A stretch of DNA of 64,000 bases from an uncultured Aquimarina sp. (GTDB lineage: Bacteria > Bacteroidota > Bacteroidia > Flavobacteriales > Flavobacteriaceae). Of the stretch, positions 42,460-51,797 are shown piece by piece. The translations under genes were made by a program, and so were the position numbers. Under the pieces are notes generated by a model that worked only from the letters and a program-made list of their open reading frames with translations, did not search any database and was not told the DNA's origin. The stretch lies in assembly GCA_947498705.1 (NCBI GenBank), contig CANMLW010000004.1, positions 62,001 through 126,000 of the forward strand. The letters are read 5' to 3'. Numbering within the stretch: position 1 is the first letter of the stretch; each line of letters opens with the position of its first letter.

Positions 42460-43128
42460 ATGAAGAACACATTCTATTTATTATCTTTTCTAATTATATC
42501 ATTATCTAGTTGTCAAGGAAATAGCCAAACAACTGAAAACACAGAACACTCAGAAAAGCAAAACACAACTCCCGTAAGCGTTGCGCCAGTTAACGGATTA
42601 GAAAGAGCTTATTTTGCAAGCGGATGCTTTTGGTGTGTTGAAGCCATTTACGAAAGTGTTAACGGAGTAAAAGAATCTATATCAGGTTATTCGGGAGGTC
42701 ATACTCCGAATCCTACATACCAATCCAGCAATACTGGACGTACAGGTCATGCCGAAGCCGTTGAAATCATTTATGACCCAAAAGTTGTCTCTTTTGCAAC
42801 ATTAGTAGATGTATACTTTGGCTCACAAAACCCTACTCAAATCAATGGTCAAGGACCTGATCATGGCTCTCAGTATCGATCTATTATTTTTTACCAAAAT
42901 GAGGAACAGAAAAAGATAATACAAGAAAAAAAAGAAGGACTATACAAAAAACTTAATCGAAGAATTGCAGCAGAAATACTTCCTTTTCAAAAATTCTGGA
43001 AAGGAGAAGCATACCATCAAGATTATGAAAAAAGAAACCCAGGTAACCCATACATACGCAATGTATCCATCCCTAGATTAAAAAAATTTCAAGCAAAATT
43101 CCCTCACCTAATCAAGAAAAAACATTAG
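42460..43128 (+). CDS. msrA: Peptide-methionine (S)-S-oxide reductase, lipoprotein form
   Basis: 222 residues. An N-terminal lipoprotein signal ends at LSSC (Cys19), followed by a polar linker (about 20-45) and the MsrA domain. The catalytic motif is ASGCFWCVEAIYESVNGV (about 53-70; nucleophile Cys56), with SGYSGGHTPNPTY, GHAEAVEIIYDP and DHGSQYRSIIF following. It repairs methionine-S-sulfoxide in proteins; the lipoprotein signal places it in the envelope. The resolving cysteines common in other MsrA tails are not obvious; the tail is basic (FPHLIKKKH). Monocistronic. Confidence 0.94.
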   Translation: MKNTFYLLSFLIISLSSCQGNSQTTENTEHSEKQNTTPVSVAPVNGLERAYFASGCFWCVEAIYESVNGVKESISGYSGGHTPNPTYQSSNTGRTGHAEAVEIIYDPKVVSFATLVDVYFGSQNPTQINGQGPDHGSQYRSIIFYQNEEQKKIIQEKKEGLYKKLNRRIAAEILPFQKFWKGEAYHQDYEKRNPGNPYIRNVSIPRLKKFQAKFPHLIKKKH

Positions 43129-43143
43129 TTCTCAAAACTTAAA

Positions 43144-43182
43144 CCCCTTTAAACAAAATAAAAAACATTCTGCTTAAAGGGG
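43144..43182. repeat. Inverted repeat after msrA
   Basis: CCCCTTTAA (43144-43152) pairs with TTAAAGGGG (43174-43182) across a 21-nt AT-rich loop. There is no T tract after it on the plus strand, so it is a weak terminator candidate or an operator-like site. Confidence 0.4.
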
Positions 43183-43930
43183 CCATAATCATAAGCTCCT
43201 CACATTAATCAATTAACAATTCATAAAATCCACACAAAGTTTCGAGTTCTAACACTTGTCATAAGCTTTAACGTCAATATCAAAATCACTTCACCGGATT
43301 ATTCTAAATCACTGACTCATTATAATAAATTCTAACTCCTTACTACTATCAAAAATCATATTTCTAACACCCAATCATCACTAAACAAAACAAGAAGAAC
43401 AAATTAGCCTTCATTTTTTTGTTTTCTTTAACTAAAAAAAACATCCTAAAAAAACGTTTAACCTCTTTAAAAATCAGAACCGACTAATCATTTATCACGA
43501 TTCTTAAAAATCAGTTATAAAACAATAAAAAGCCGACGAAAAGCACAAATTATTAAAAACAATTCGTTTTTTTTATGCAAATAATATGAAAACAAGTTGT
43601 GTTTTTCATAATAAAACATTACTTTTGAGTCTGATTTAATAGTTTTCGTTTCAGCTGTTTAGTCGAAAATGTTCAAGTTTAACTAAAGCACAAAACGCAT
43701 AAAAACCTGATTACTAGCTAATTAAATCAAAAAAAGTTCTTTAAAAAACATGTATCAAACGTAAGTTTTACTTTCCATATGGCAAGTATAGATTTACCCC
43801 AAAAATATCTTTGGCATCTTTTTTGAAGTCCAAATTATTGACAAAAAATCTATTATTTGAATTAATTTTTACAAAAAAATAGCATTATTTAAAATTTATA
43901 TTATAACCCAATCTACTTAAAACAAGCGAT
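43183..43930. other. Long gap before the SH3/coiled-coil gene
   Basis: About 750 bases, extremely A-rich on this strand, without a plausible gene on either strand. No clear RNA structure is seen. It contains TTGACA (43841-43846) followed by TATTATTTG (43853-43861) near the next gene, but the spacing does not fit the consensus well. Confidence 0.45.
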
Positions 43931-45103
43931 ATGAAGTCATTTTTTACATTTATTCTGCTTTTGGTGATTACCTTCTCGTCCGCTCATGCTCAAAAAGATG
44001 GAGCATACTCTATGTCTTCTCAAAAACTAGAGGTTCGTAGTGGTCCAGGTCTTAACTTTAACACTATTGCCGAGGTTCCTCAAGGGACTCAAGTATATGT
44101 TATGAGTACTAATTACGGAGACTGGAGTGCCATACAGTACAAAAGTATGAACGGTTTTGTTATTACAAAACACCTTACAGAAGATAGTCGAATTGCAGAT
44201 GCAGAAAGAGCTGCTAAAGAAGCAGCAGCAAAAAGAGAAGCAGCAAAGTTAGCTGCAGAACAAGCAATTGCTAAAGCCGAAGCAGCAAAAAGAGCTGCCG
44301 AAGAAGCTGCAAGAAAAGCAATTGCAGATGCAGAACGTCTAAAAAGAGAAGCTGAAGCAGCTGCAGCAAAAGCAATTGCAGATGCAGACGCAGCTAGAAA
44401 ATCAAAAGAAGCTGCTGCCAGAAAAGCTCTTGCTGACACAGAAGAAACAAGAAAAGCTTTAGAAGAAGCAAACAGAAGAGCCGCTCGTGGTACAGATGTT
44501 GCTACTTCAAACCCTATAGAGTCAACAACTGCCTCTGCAGGATCTAACTCTGGAGGATCTACAAATTCTCCTAAAGCAGCCTCGATAGCAGTAGAGAGAG
44601 AAAACAAATATTCTTCTTGGGAGAAAAAGAATTATAAATCTGGTGCAACTCCAAAATCATTTAACTTCAAAGGTAAGTTTGACTATAAATTGGACAACTA
44701 CTTAAAAATTAAAGTAGGTAAAAACGCCGAGGTTGTTGTTAAAATGTACAAAATGGGTAAAACAGAAAAAGATGATGTGTTAACACGTGTTACCTACATC
44801 AACTCTAACACTACTCAATTTATCAGAAATATACCCGAAGGTGAGTACTACTTAAAAATTGCCTATGGTAAACAATGGGTAGAAATTACCAAGCAAGGAA
44901 AGCGTTACGGAACTTTCTCTAAAAATGCTTTGTACGAAAAAAGTCAGCAGATCTTAAACTTTAATACTGTTAAAACATCTAAAGGAATTAACGTTCCTTC
45001 ATACAACCTAGCTTTAGACTTACTTCCAAGTGGAAGCAAAGGATACGGTACAGGAGGTTCTGAGGAAGAGAAAATTAATGCCGACGCTTTTAACGATAAC
45101 TAG
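43931..45103 (+). CDS. Exported SH3-domain protein with Ala-rich coiled coil
   Basis: 390 residues with a signal peptide (MKSFFTFILLLVITFSSAHAQ). Residues about 22-80 are a bacterial SH3 domain (MSSQKLEVRSGPGLNFNTIAEVPQGTQVYVMSTNYGDWSAIQYKSMNGFVITKHL), usually binding cell-wall peptides. Residues about 85-190 are a highly regular A/E/K/R coiled coil (AERAAKEAAAKREAAKLAAE). A Ser/Gly/Thr linker (about 195-220) is followed by a beta-rich C-terminal domain, about 230-390 (FNFKGKFDYKLDNYLKIKVGKNAEVVVKMYKMGKTEKDDVLTRVTYINSNTTQFIRNIPEGEYYLKIAYGKQW), which I do not recognise. A structural envelope role is likely, inferred from domains only. Monocistronic, with a strong terminator. Confidence 0.8.
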   Translation: MKSFFTFILLLVITFSSAHAQKDGAYSMSSQKLEVRSGPGLNFNTIAEVPQGTQVYVMSTNYGDWSAIQYKSMNGFVITKHLTEDSRIADAERAAKEAAAKREAAKLAAEQAIAKAEAAKRAAEEAARKAIADAERLKREAEAAAAKAIADADAARKSKEAAARKALADTEETRKALEEANRRAARGTDVATSNPIESTTASAGSNSGGSTNSPKAASIAVERENKYSSWEKKNYKSGATPKSFNFKGKFDYKLDNYLKIKVGKNAEVVVKMYKMGKTEKDDVLTRVTYINSNTTQFIRNIPEGEYYLKIAYGKQWVEITKQGKRYGTFSKNALYEKSQQILNFNTVKTSKGINVPSYNLALDLLPSGSKGYGTGGSEEEKINADAFNDN

Positions 45104-45150
45104 AATATACAATAATACTACATCTATAATCACCAAAATATAAATGTAAC

Positions 45151-45192
45151 AAAGCAACAGAATTCTTCGAATTCTGTTGCTTTCTTTTTTTA
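45151..45192 (+). terminator. Terminator after the SH3/coiled-coil gene
   Basis: A 15-bp perfect stem: AAAGCAACAGAATTC (45151-45165) and its complement at 45169-45183, loop TTC, then CTTTTTTTT. Confidence 0.95.
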
Positions 45193-45446
45193 CACCTCAC
45201 CCAACCTCTCATCTTTTAACAATAACTAGACAAAATCAAACCTAGCCGCTTGGTAATTTTGTAAAACATCTTATCAAAAGGAAATATTGCTAGAATTGTA
45301 CAGTTTTTAAATCCTCTACACTTATTTTTATTGAAATCAACGCAAAAATTAGTTAATCCAATTACACTACAATCTAATAAAGAGGACACAGGGATCTAAC
45401 GCTTATTATTTTCAGCAAAACCGCTGCATTTTTAACACAATCATAA
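45193..45446. other. Intergenic segment between convergent genes
   Basis: About 250 bases between two terminators. No gene or RNA seen. Confidence 0.4.
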
Positions 45447-45449
45447 AAA

Positions 45450-45472
45450 AAACAGCTTTAAGGAAGCTGTTT
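45450..45472 (-). terminator. Terminator of folD
   Basis: AAACAGCTT (45450-45458) pairs with AAGCTGTTT (45464-45472), 5-nt loop; a run of T follows on the minus strand. Confidence 0.85.
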
Positions 45473-45504
45473 TTAATATTTATTGTTCTATGAATCTAAA
45501 TTCA

Positions 45505-46386
45505 TTAATCATTACGATGTCTCTCACGTGCTAATAATGTATTTTTCAACAACATTGCTATCGTCATTGGACCAACTCCTCCTGGAACAGGTGTAATAAA
45601 AGACGCTTTTTTACTCACTTTATCAAAATCTACATCTCCAACAATTTTATAACCTTTTGGTGAAGTCTCATCGGGTACTCTAGTAATACCAACATCTATG
45701 ACCACTGCATCATCTCTTACCATTTCTGCCTTTAAGAAATCAGGCACCCCCAATGCAGAGATAACAATATCTGCCTGAGAAATAATTTGAGTTATATTTT
45801 TTGTGTGGCTATGAGTTAGTGTAACTGTTGAATTACCAGGCCAACCTTTTCTTCCCATCAAGATACTCATAGGCCTTCCTACAATATGGCTTCTACCAAT
45901 AACTACAGTATGCTTCCCTTTAGTATCTACGTCATAACGCTCTAATAATTCTAAAATTCCAAACGGAGTAGCAGGAATAAAAGTAGACATATCCAAGGCC
46001 ATTTTCCCAAAATTCATAGGATGAAAACCATCTACATCTTTATCAGGATCTATAGCCAATAATACTTTTTGAGTATCGATTTGAGGAGGTAATGGTAACT
46101 GTACAATAAAACCATCTATTTCATCATCTACGTTTAATTCCTTGATCTTCGCTAACAACTCAACTTCACTAGTAGTACTAGGCATTTTTACCAAAGTAGA
46201 TTCAAAACCTACTCGCTCACAAGCCCTTACTTTACTACCAACATATGTCAAACTTGCTCCATCATTTCCAACAATAACCGCAGCCAAATGAGGGACTTTC
46301 TCCCCTCTCTCCTTCATTTTTAAAACCTCGGCAGCAATTTCATCTTTAATATCGTTGCTAACTTTTTTTCCGTCTAATATTTTCAT
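45505..46386 (-). CDS. folD: Bifunctional methylenetetrahydrofolate dehydrogenase/cyclohydrolase
   Basis: 293 residues from the ATG at 46384-46386 (a TTG six bases earlier is less likely). It interconverts methylene- and formyl-tetrahydrofolate in the cytoplasm. Signatures are VPHLAAVIVGNDGASLTYVGSKVRACERVGFES (about 32-64, with the YxxxK catalytic pair), DGFIVQLPLPPQID, DKDVDGFHP, VVIGRSHIVGRPMSILM (about 161-177) and ITPVPGGVGPMTIAMLLKNT near the end. Complete and of normal length. The ffh gene ends 46 bp before it on the same strand, so they may be co-transcribed. Confidence 0.96.
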   Translation of the reverse strand: MKILDGKKVSNDIKDEIAAEVLKMKERGEKVPHLAAVIVGNDGASLTYVGSKVRACERVGFESTLVKMPSTTSEVELLAKIKELNVDDEIDGFIVQLPLPPQIDTQKVLLAIDPDKDVDGFHPMNFGKMALDMSTFIPATPFGILELLERYDVDTKGKHTVVIGRSHIVGRPMSILMGRKGWPGNSTVTLTHSHTKNITQIISQADIVISALGVPDFLKAEMVRDDAVVIDVGITRVPDETSPKGYKIVGDVDFDKVSKKASFITPVPGGVGPMTIAMLLKNTLLARERHRND

Positions 46387-46432
46387 TCCCAATAATTACT
46401 TTATAAGTGTTCGAGTTAGTTACCTAATAAAT

Positions 46433-47761
46433 TTATCTCATTTTACCCATCATTTGCATCATTCGTTTTCCGCCACCGCCTTGCATCATTTTCATCATTT
46501 TACTCATCTGATCGAACTGCTTAAGTAATTGGTTTACTTGCTGTATGGATGTTCCCGAACCTTTACCGATTCGCTTTTTTCTGCTAGAATTTATGATTTG
46601 AGGTTTTGACCGTTCTTCTGGTGTCATTGAGTGTATGATCGCTTCGATATGTTTAAAAGCATCATCATCAATATCCATGTTTTTCATCATTTTTCCAGCA
46701 CCAGGTATCATTCCAACAAGATCTTTCATGTTACCCATTTTCTTGATTTGCTGGATTTGTTTTAAAAAGTCATCAAATCCAAATTGATTTTTAGCTATTT
46801 TCTTTTGTAATTTTCTAGCTTCTTCTTCATCAAATTGTTCTTGAGCTCTTTCTACAAGAGACACAACATCTCCCATTCCTAAAATACGATCAGCCATACG
46901 AGATGGATAGAAAACATCAATTGCTTCCATCTTTTCTCCTGTACCGATAAACTTGATTGGTTTATTTACAACAGATTTTATCGAAATTGCTGCTCCACCT
47001 CGAGTATCTCCATCCAATTTGGTTAAGATAACCCCATCAAAATTTAAAACATCATTAAAAGCTTTTGCTGTATTAACAGCATCTTGCCCTGTCATAGAAT
47101 CTACCACAAACAATGTTTCATTAGGAGTTATTGCTTTATGGATATTCGCAATCTCTGTCATCATTGCTTCATCTACAGCCAAACGTCCCGCAGTATCCAC
47201 GATCACAACATTAAATCCGTTTGCCTTTGCATGGGCAACTCCAGCTTTTGCAATTGCTACTGGGTCATTATTTCCTCTATCGCTAAAAACCTCGACATTA
47301 ATCTGTTCTCCTACTACATGTAGCTGATCGATTGCCGCTGGTCTATATACATCACAAGCAACAAGAAGTGGTTTCTTTGTTTTCTTGGTAGCAAGAAAGT
47401 TTGCTAATTTTCCTGAAAAAGTCGTTTTACCAGAACCCTGTAACCCTGACATTAAGATAACAGAAGGCTTACCAGACAAATCTACTCCTGCAACATCACC
47501 TCCCATCAACTCGGTCAACTCGTCTTTAACAAGTTTCACCATTAGTTGTCCTGGCTTTAAGCTTTTTAATACATTCTGCCCTAATGCTTTCTCTTTTACA
47601 GTTGCTGTAAACTCCTTTGCAATTTTATAATTTACATCAGCATCAACCAAGGCTCTACGTACCTCTTTGAGTGTTTCGGCAACATTTACTTCTGTAATTT
47701 GCCCATGCCCTTTTAAGATATGTAAGGCTTTATCTAACTTATCACTTAAATTATCAAACAT
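46433..47761 (-). CDS. ffh: Signal recognition particle protein Ffh (SRP54)
   Basis: 442 residues. It is the GTPase of the signal recognition particle, binding signal sequences of membrane proteins on the ribosome. The N domain is at about 1-85; G motifs are GLQGSGKTTFSGKLA (about 106-120), DVYRPAA, DTAGRLAVDEAMM and TKLDGDTRGGAA. The M domain (about 300-442) is methionine-rich and has the RNA-binding GSGTSIQQVNQLLKQFDQMSKMMKMMQGG motif. It is complete and of normal length. It lies upstream of folD on the same strand. Confidence 0.97.
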   Translation of the reverse strand: MFDNLSDKLDKALHILKGHGQITEVNVAETLKEVRRALVDADVNYKIAKEFTATVKEKALGQNVLKSLKPGQLMVKLVKDELTELMGGDVAGVDLSGKPSVILMSGLQGSGKTTFSGKLANFLATKKTKKPLLVACDVYRPAAIDQLHVVGEQINVEVFSDRGNNDPVAIAKAGVAHAKANGFNVVIVDTAGRLAVDEAMMTEIANIHKAITPNETLFVVDSMTGQDAVNTAKAFNDVLNFDGVILTKLDGDTRGGAAISIKSVVNKPIKFIGTGEKMEAIDVFYPSRMADRILGMGDVVSLVERAQEQFDEEEARKLQKKIAKNQFGFDDFLKQIQQIKKMGNMKDLVGMIPGAGKMMKNMDIDDDAFKHIEAIIHSMTPEERSKPQIINSSRKKRIGKGSGTSIQQVNQLLKQFDQMSKMMKMMQGGGGKRMMQMMGKMR

Positions 47762-48015
47762 ATATTCTTTGTTTTGAAAATCTACCCTTTATTGATAGAT
47801 GGGTGCAAATTTAAGGATTTGAAGCGTATTTATAAAGGAAGATGAATTGAATTATAAAAAGATTAAAGACAAAAGGTTGCAATTTAAAAAAGTAACTCCC
47901 TATTATAACAAAAAAGCTATTGAAAAATATACCGAAGCATGTATATTATCAATAGCTTATAAATTTAGTTAAGTTGTAATACATTAACTAAATACTCACT
48001 TTTTTTGGTTAACTT
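47762..48015. other. Intergenic region between ffh and the FAS1 cluster
   Basis: About 250 bases. A hairpin-like AATAGCTTATAAAT/ATTTATAAGCTATT is not present as a clean stem; AAAAAGCTATTGAA (about 47911) and TTATCAATAGCTTAT (about 47946) form a partial inverted repeat that may terminate the FAS1 gene on the minus strand. Confidence 0.35.
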
Positions 48016-49797
48016 CTAAAAAGAACATGTAGAAGGAATCAAAACACCTTTAATAATATGTACAATACCATTTGAGGCTTCAATATCTGCCATGGCGACC
48101 TCAATATTTCCGTTAATAAATACCTTCCCGTTCATCATTTCTATGGTAACTTTTTCTCCCTGAAGCGTTGTAATCTCCTGTTTTTCCAGCAAATCATCTG
48201 CTTTATATTTTCCAGAAACCACATGATAAAGTAATACTTCTTTAAGTATATCTCCCGTAGGCAGTTCATCTAATGCTGCAAAAGCATCATTGGTGGGAGC
48301 AAAAACAGTGAACGGACCTTCTCCAGAAAGCGCATCGACCAATCCCGCTGATTGTACTGCACTAACCAAAGTTGATAACTCTGGAGTAGCTATAGCAAGT
48401 TCTACAATCGTGGGTAAAGGTGTCGGAGGCAGTAATACACCGCTGATCACATGTACAATACCATTAGAAGCTTCGATATCTGCAATTGCAACCTCAACAT
48501 TTCCGTTAAGAAATACTTTGTCATCTATCATTTCTATAGTAACTTTTTCTCCCTGAAGCGTTGTAATCTCCTGTTTTGCAAGTAAATCTTCTGCTGTATA
48601 TTTTCCAGAAACTACGTGATACAACAATACTTCTTTAAGAGCATCTCCTCCTGGTATGGATTCTAACGTGTCGAAAGCAGCATTGGTTGGAGCAAAAACA
48701 GTAAACGGACCTTCACCAGATAATGCTTCTACCAATCCTGCAGATTGTACAGCACCTACCAAAGTCGACAATTCTGGTGTCGCGATTGCTATTTCCAAAA
48801 TACTTGGAGTCGGTTGTAATGAAGGTGGTAAAAGTACGGCTTCTATAATATGAATTATCCCATTGGAGCCCCCTATATTTGCTGAAATTACTTTGACTGT
48901 GTCATTAATTACAATTTCGTTATTTTCATTAAAGCTCACCTTTATATTTTCTCCTTGTAATGTTTCTGTCAGTTCTTCTTCTAGTAATTTTGAAGAGTTA
49001 AACCTTCCTGCTGCTACGTGATATAATAAAATTTCTTTTAACACCTCTCCTCCAGGAATCTCTTCTAATGCTTCAAATGCTGTATCTGTAGGAGCAAATA
49101 CCGTAAAGGGACCTTCTCCTGATAATGCTGTAACCAAATCTGCTGATTGTAACGCAGCTACCAAAGTTGTAAATCTTCCATCTTCTACGATCAATTCTAC
49201 AATGTTTTTATTAGGAAGTACAACTTCTGTCAGTTCGGCTTTCCAATTACCTTTCCCTACACCAGAGCCAAAAATTCTAAAACTCCCTTCTAAATTTTCA
49301 TTTTCGTCTACTTTTCCGACTCCAAAAATTAAGCCCCCCTCAGGTAAGCGTATAACCAAATAAACGATTCCATCACAAACAACAGCACCTCTAACCCTTG
49401 CTTTTGTTCCGTCTGGAAGTGTTAACTTTCCTCTTACAATAGCAAAGCTTGCGTGGTACAACGTGTAATTTAATTTCAATTCGCCAGAGATTTCTGACCC
49501 CTCTCCAGCTCCACTATTCACTGTTGCTGAAAAATCATAAATTCTTTTTTCTCTACTGATCGTATTTACAGATTTTGATGCTACCGAAGTTTCTTCGGGG
49601 ATGGTTAACTCTCCTTCAATAATGTTTTGAGTCATTTTCTCAATTTCATCAAAACTAATAACAGGCGATTCTTCAAAATCAATTTGTAGTGTTTCTTTAC
49701 CAATACTTTCGTTATCATCATTTTGACATGACAATACCAATATCATACTCAATATGCATAAAAAAGACATAGAAATTTTATTGAATAACTTTTTCAT
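48016..49797 (-). CDS. Lipoprotein with three FAS1 (fasciclin) domains
   Basis: 593 residues from the ATG at 49795-49797; an in-frame ATG nine bases earlier (49806) is equally possible. The signal MKKLFNKISMSFLCILSMILVLSC is a lipoprotein type. Residues about 30-195 form a domain I do not recognise (FSATVNSGAGEGSEISGELKLNYTLYHASFAIVRGKLTLPDGTKARVRGAVVCDG). Three FAS1 domains follow at about 198-330, 335-462 and 466-593, each with the H1 box (GPFTVFAPTxxAF), the YHV motif and the H2-like NGIVHVIxGVLLPP end. FAS1 domains mediate adhesion to surfaces or other cells. Domains two and three are nearly identical, 131 residues apart. Part of a signalling locus with the ECF/FecR/TonB genes at 51.8-55.8 kb. 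Confidence 0.9.
   Translation of the reverse strand: MKKLFNKISMSFLCILSMILVLSCQNDDNESIGKETLQIDFEESPVISFDEIEKMTQNIIEGELTIPEETSVASKSVNTISREKRIYDFSATVNSGAGEGSEISGELKLNYTLYHASFAIVRGKLTLPDGTKARVRGAVVCDGIVYLVIRLPEGGLIFGVGKVDENENLEGSFRIFGSGVGKGNWKAELTEVVLPNKNIVELIVEDGRFTTLVAALQSADLVTALSGEGPFTVFAPTDTAFEALEEIPGGEVLKEILLYHVAAGRFNSSKLLEEELTETLQGENIKVSFNENNEIVINDTVKVISANIGGSNGIIHIIEAVLLPPSLQPTPSILEIAIATPELSTLVGAVQSAGLVEALSGEGPFTVFAPTNAAFDTLESIPGGDALKEVLLYHVVSGKYTAEDLLAKQEITTLQGEKVTIEMIDDKVFLNGNVEVAIADIEASNGIVHVISGVLLPPTPLPTIVELAIATPELSTLVSAVQSAGLVDALSGEGPFTVFAPTNDAFAALDELPTGDILKEVLLYHVVSGKYKADDLLEKQEITTLQGEKVTIEMMNGKVFINGNIEVAMADIEASNGIVHIIKGVLIPSTCSF
48146..48184. repeat. Internal repeat of FAS1 domains (partner at 48539-48577)
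   Basis: A 39-nt stretch is identical at 48146-48184 and 48539-48577, exactly 393 nt (131 codons) apart. It shows recent duplication or gene conversion between the second and third FAS1 domains. Confidence 0.85.
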
Positions 49798-49914
49798 AAT
49801 ATTCATTTTTTTAGAGTTAGTAATTAAGATATAGTGTGAAATAACCCCATGATATTTGGTGATGATATATTAAATATCATGGGCGTTATATTACTCTGGA
49901 GGGTTTATTTATGG

Positions 49915-50874
49915 TTATAGTGCAGGTAATATCACCTTGTCGATAGCATGAATAACACCATTAGCCGCCTGTACATCGGTCACAATGATATTACTCACTC
50001 TATTATTAGCATCGGTAAGCGTTGCTTGAGCCGCATCTGCCGTAATATCACCTCCTAATGTGGTTATGGTTCCACTAGAAAGATCTTCAGCTCTAACATT
50101 TGCACCAGCAACTACATGAAGGTTTAATGTAGCTGTAAGAGTAGCCTCATCTATATCGGCCAATGAACCCGCACTCAATTCTGTTAATAAGCTTGCAAAT
50201 GCATCATCGGTGGGTGCAAAAACCGTAAATGGCGCAGGAGATGTTCCGTTTGCAGTGCTTAAAGTAGCCACATAGTTCTCATCCAACTGATCATCTCTTG
50301 TAAGGGCCGCTACCAAATTGCTAAAAGTAGCATCTGCTGTTGCAAAAGTTACAATAGTAGGTAAAGGGATTACTTTATCTACTGCATGAATCACTCCGTT
50401 ATCTGTACTTATGTCTGCAGTGGTCACAGTAGATTCTCCATTAATCACCACGCCACCAGCTGTATTAATATACATACTTAGGTTTGCCATAGTGGTCGAT
50501 TCTTGTGCCAAATTCTTGACATAACCAGTCGTTAGCATATTCGAAGTTACCCTATCTCCTATCACATGATTTAACAATAATTGCCTTAATGTTTCTGTTG
50601 GCACATCATCTAACGCAGTACCATCTAGAAAAGTTTCAAAAGCATTATTATTAGGTGCGAAAACGGTAAAAGAACCATCTCCTGCTAGAGTTTTATCTAA
50701 TTCTGTTCTTTGTAAGGCAGCCAGTAGTGAACTATAATTAGCATTATTAGTTACAAAATCGGCAATTGTATTTGATACCGGAAGAGTCGTTGTTGAATCA
50801 TCATCGTTATTACATGAAGTAAAACATACTATAAATGCAATAAAAATTAGGGTAAGTTGTCTTGTAAGTTTCAT
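49915..50874 (-). CDS. Lipoprotein with two FAS1 (fasciclin) domains
   Basis: 319 residues from the ATG at 50872-50874 (MKLTRQLTLIFIAFIVCFTSC, lipobox Cys); another ATG directly precedes it and a longer frame upstream lacks a signal. Two FAS1 domains stand at about 40-170 and 175-319: TIADFVTNNANYSSLLAALQRTELDKTLAGDGSFTVFAPNNNAFETFLDG...NHVIGDR, and TIVTFATADATFSNLVAALTR with a longer insert before PFTVFAPTDDAFASLLTEL. Each ends with NGVIHAVDKV or NGVIHAIDKVI. Predicted surface adhesin. It lies 118 bp upstream of the three-domain gene and downstream of the lipoprotein gene at 51027, all on the minus strand. Confidence 0.9.
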   Translation of the reverse strand: MKLTRQLTLIFIAFIVCFTSCNNDDDSTTTLPVSNTIADFVTNNANYSSLLAALQRTELDKTLAGDGSFTVFAPNNNAFETFLDGTALDDVPTETLRQLLLNHVIGDRVTSNMLTTGYVKNLAQESTTMANLSMYINTAGGVVINGESTVTTADISTDNGVIHAVDKVIPLPTIVTFATADATFSNLVAALTRDDQLDENYVATLSTANGTSPAPFTVFAPTDDAFASLLTELSAGSLADIDEATLTATLNLHVVAGANVRAEDLSSGTITTLGGDITADAAQATLTDANNRVSNIIVTDVQAANGVIHAIDKVILPAL

Positions 50875-51026
50875 CATTCTAAATTTTTGATTATTTATTT
50901 TGATGATTAAACAACTCACAAAAAAAATCTCTAACCCAAGAATATGATTTTAGCATTTTTTTAACTTTTTGTTTAACAAATAACAGTTTTTATCGAACAA
51001 AAAGTAACTACCTAATCCAAAAACCT

Positions 51027-51707
51027 TTAATTTGAAGGATTATTATCATTTTCATCACAGGAAACGGCATACTCCAAAATTGTAGAAAGTAAATCGGTAT
51101 TATGAGCTGCTTCTGTATTTTGCCCATTATGCAACTCCATGATTATAGGATATTTTATTGATATAGACATTTCTTCATTAAGATCACTCATAAATACGAA
51201 CAGTTGAGCATCATGAATTGCGTCTATAGTTTTAAAAACATTTGTATTAGTATTAAAAGTAGAAAGTTTAAAAGGGTAATTAAAATCAATACATTCTATA
51301 TCATCATCTTCATTAGAACACAAAGCAGCCAAAATTGTTAACTGCTCCTTATTATTAATACTTTTTTCTATATAGTCATGCATTGTAATAGTTATAGGGT
51401 ATTGTATTTCTATAAAATCAGTTGTATGTATATCTATATAATCACTTAATTTAGTTATTTCTTTTTCTTTTCCATTAAGTAAAATAGTATACGGTAAATT
51501 AATGCTGTAACAATTACCTCCATCTACTAGATCATCATAAGAACCATCATGTGTTGTAATATCTCGCATTAACTTCGCCAACCTAGAATCCTTTGGAATC
51601 GTATTATCCTGAGATTCATCAATAAATTCTCTTTCCTCTTTTTGGCATGCAATTGCACTTAATAGCACTAAACCTAACCATACCATTATGAAACCCCTTG
51701 CTTTCAT
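51027..51707 (-). CDS. Lipoprotein of unknown function in the FAS1 locus
   Basis: 226 residues. The signal MKARGFIMVWLGLVLLSAIAC has a lipobox (Cys21). I recognise no family. It is acidic and has an internal periodicity: INLPYTILLNGKEKEI, IEIQYPITITMHDYIEKSINNKEQLTILAALC, IDFNYPFKLSTFNTNTNVF and ISIKYPIIMELHNGQNTEAAHNTDLLSTILEYAVSC all share an I-x-(I/F)-x-YP-(I/F) strand pair. Cysteines occur after the repeats. It is divergent from the ECF sigma gene (90 bp apart) and upstream of the FAS1 genes, so it belongs to the same regulated set. A ligand-binding or adhesive surface role is inferred. Confidence 0.7.
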   Translation of the reverse strand: MKARGFIMVWLGLVLLSAIACQKEEREFIDESQDNTIPKDSRLAKLMRDITTHDGSYDDLVDGGNCYSINLPYTILLNGKEKEITKLSDYIDIHTTDFIEIQYPITITMHDYIEKSINNKEQLTILAALCSNEDDDIECIDFNYPFKLSTFNTNTNVFKTIDAIHDAQLFVFMSDLNEEMSISIKYPIIMELHNGQNTEAAHNTDLLSTILEYAVSCDENDNNPSN

Positions 51708-51797
51708 TTTGTTCTATTTATTTATATAGTAACAATTTAAACGCAAAAATTCCTAATACCATCATGTTTTTTTTAATTTTAGACAAATTTACCAAGA

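Noticed and set aside
44113..44607. A 164-residue Ala/Ser-rich minus-strand frame
   Set aside because: It is the reverse shadow of the Ala-rich coiled coil of the SH3 gene; its composition is explained by that repeat.
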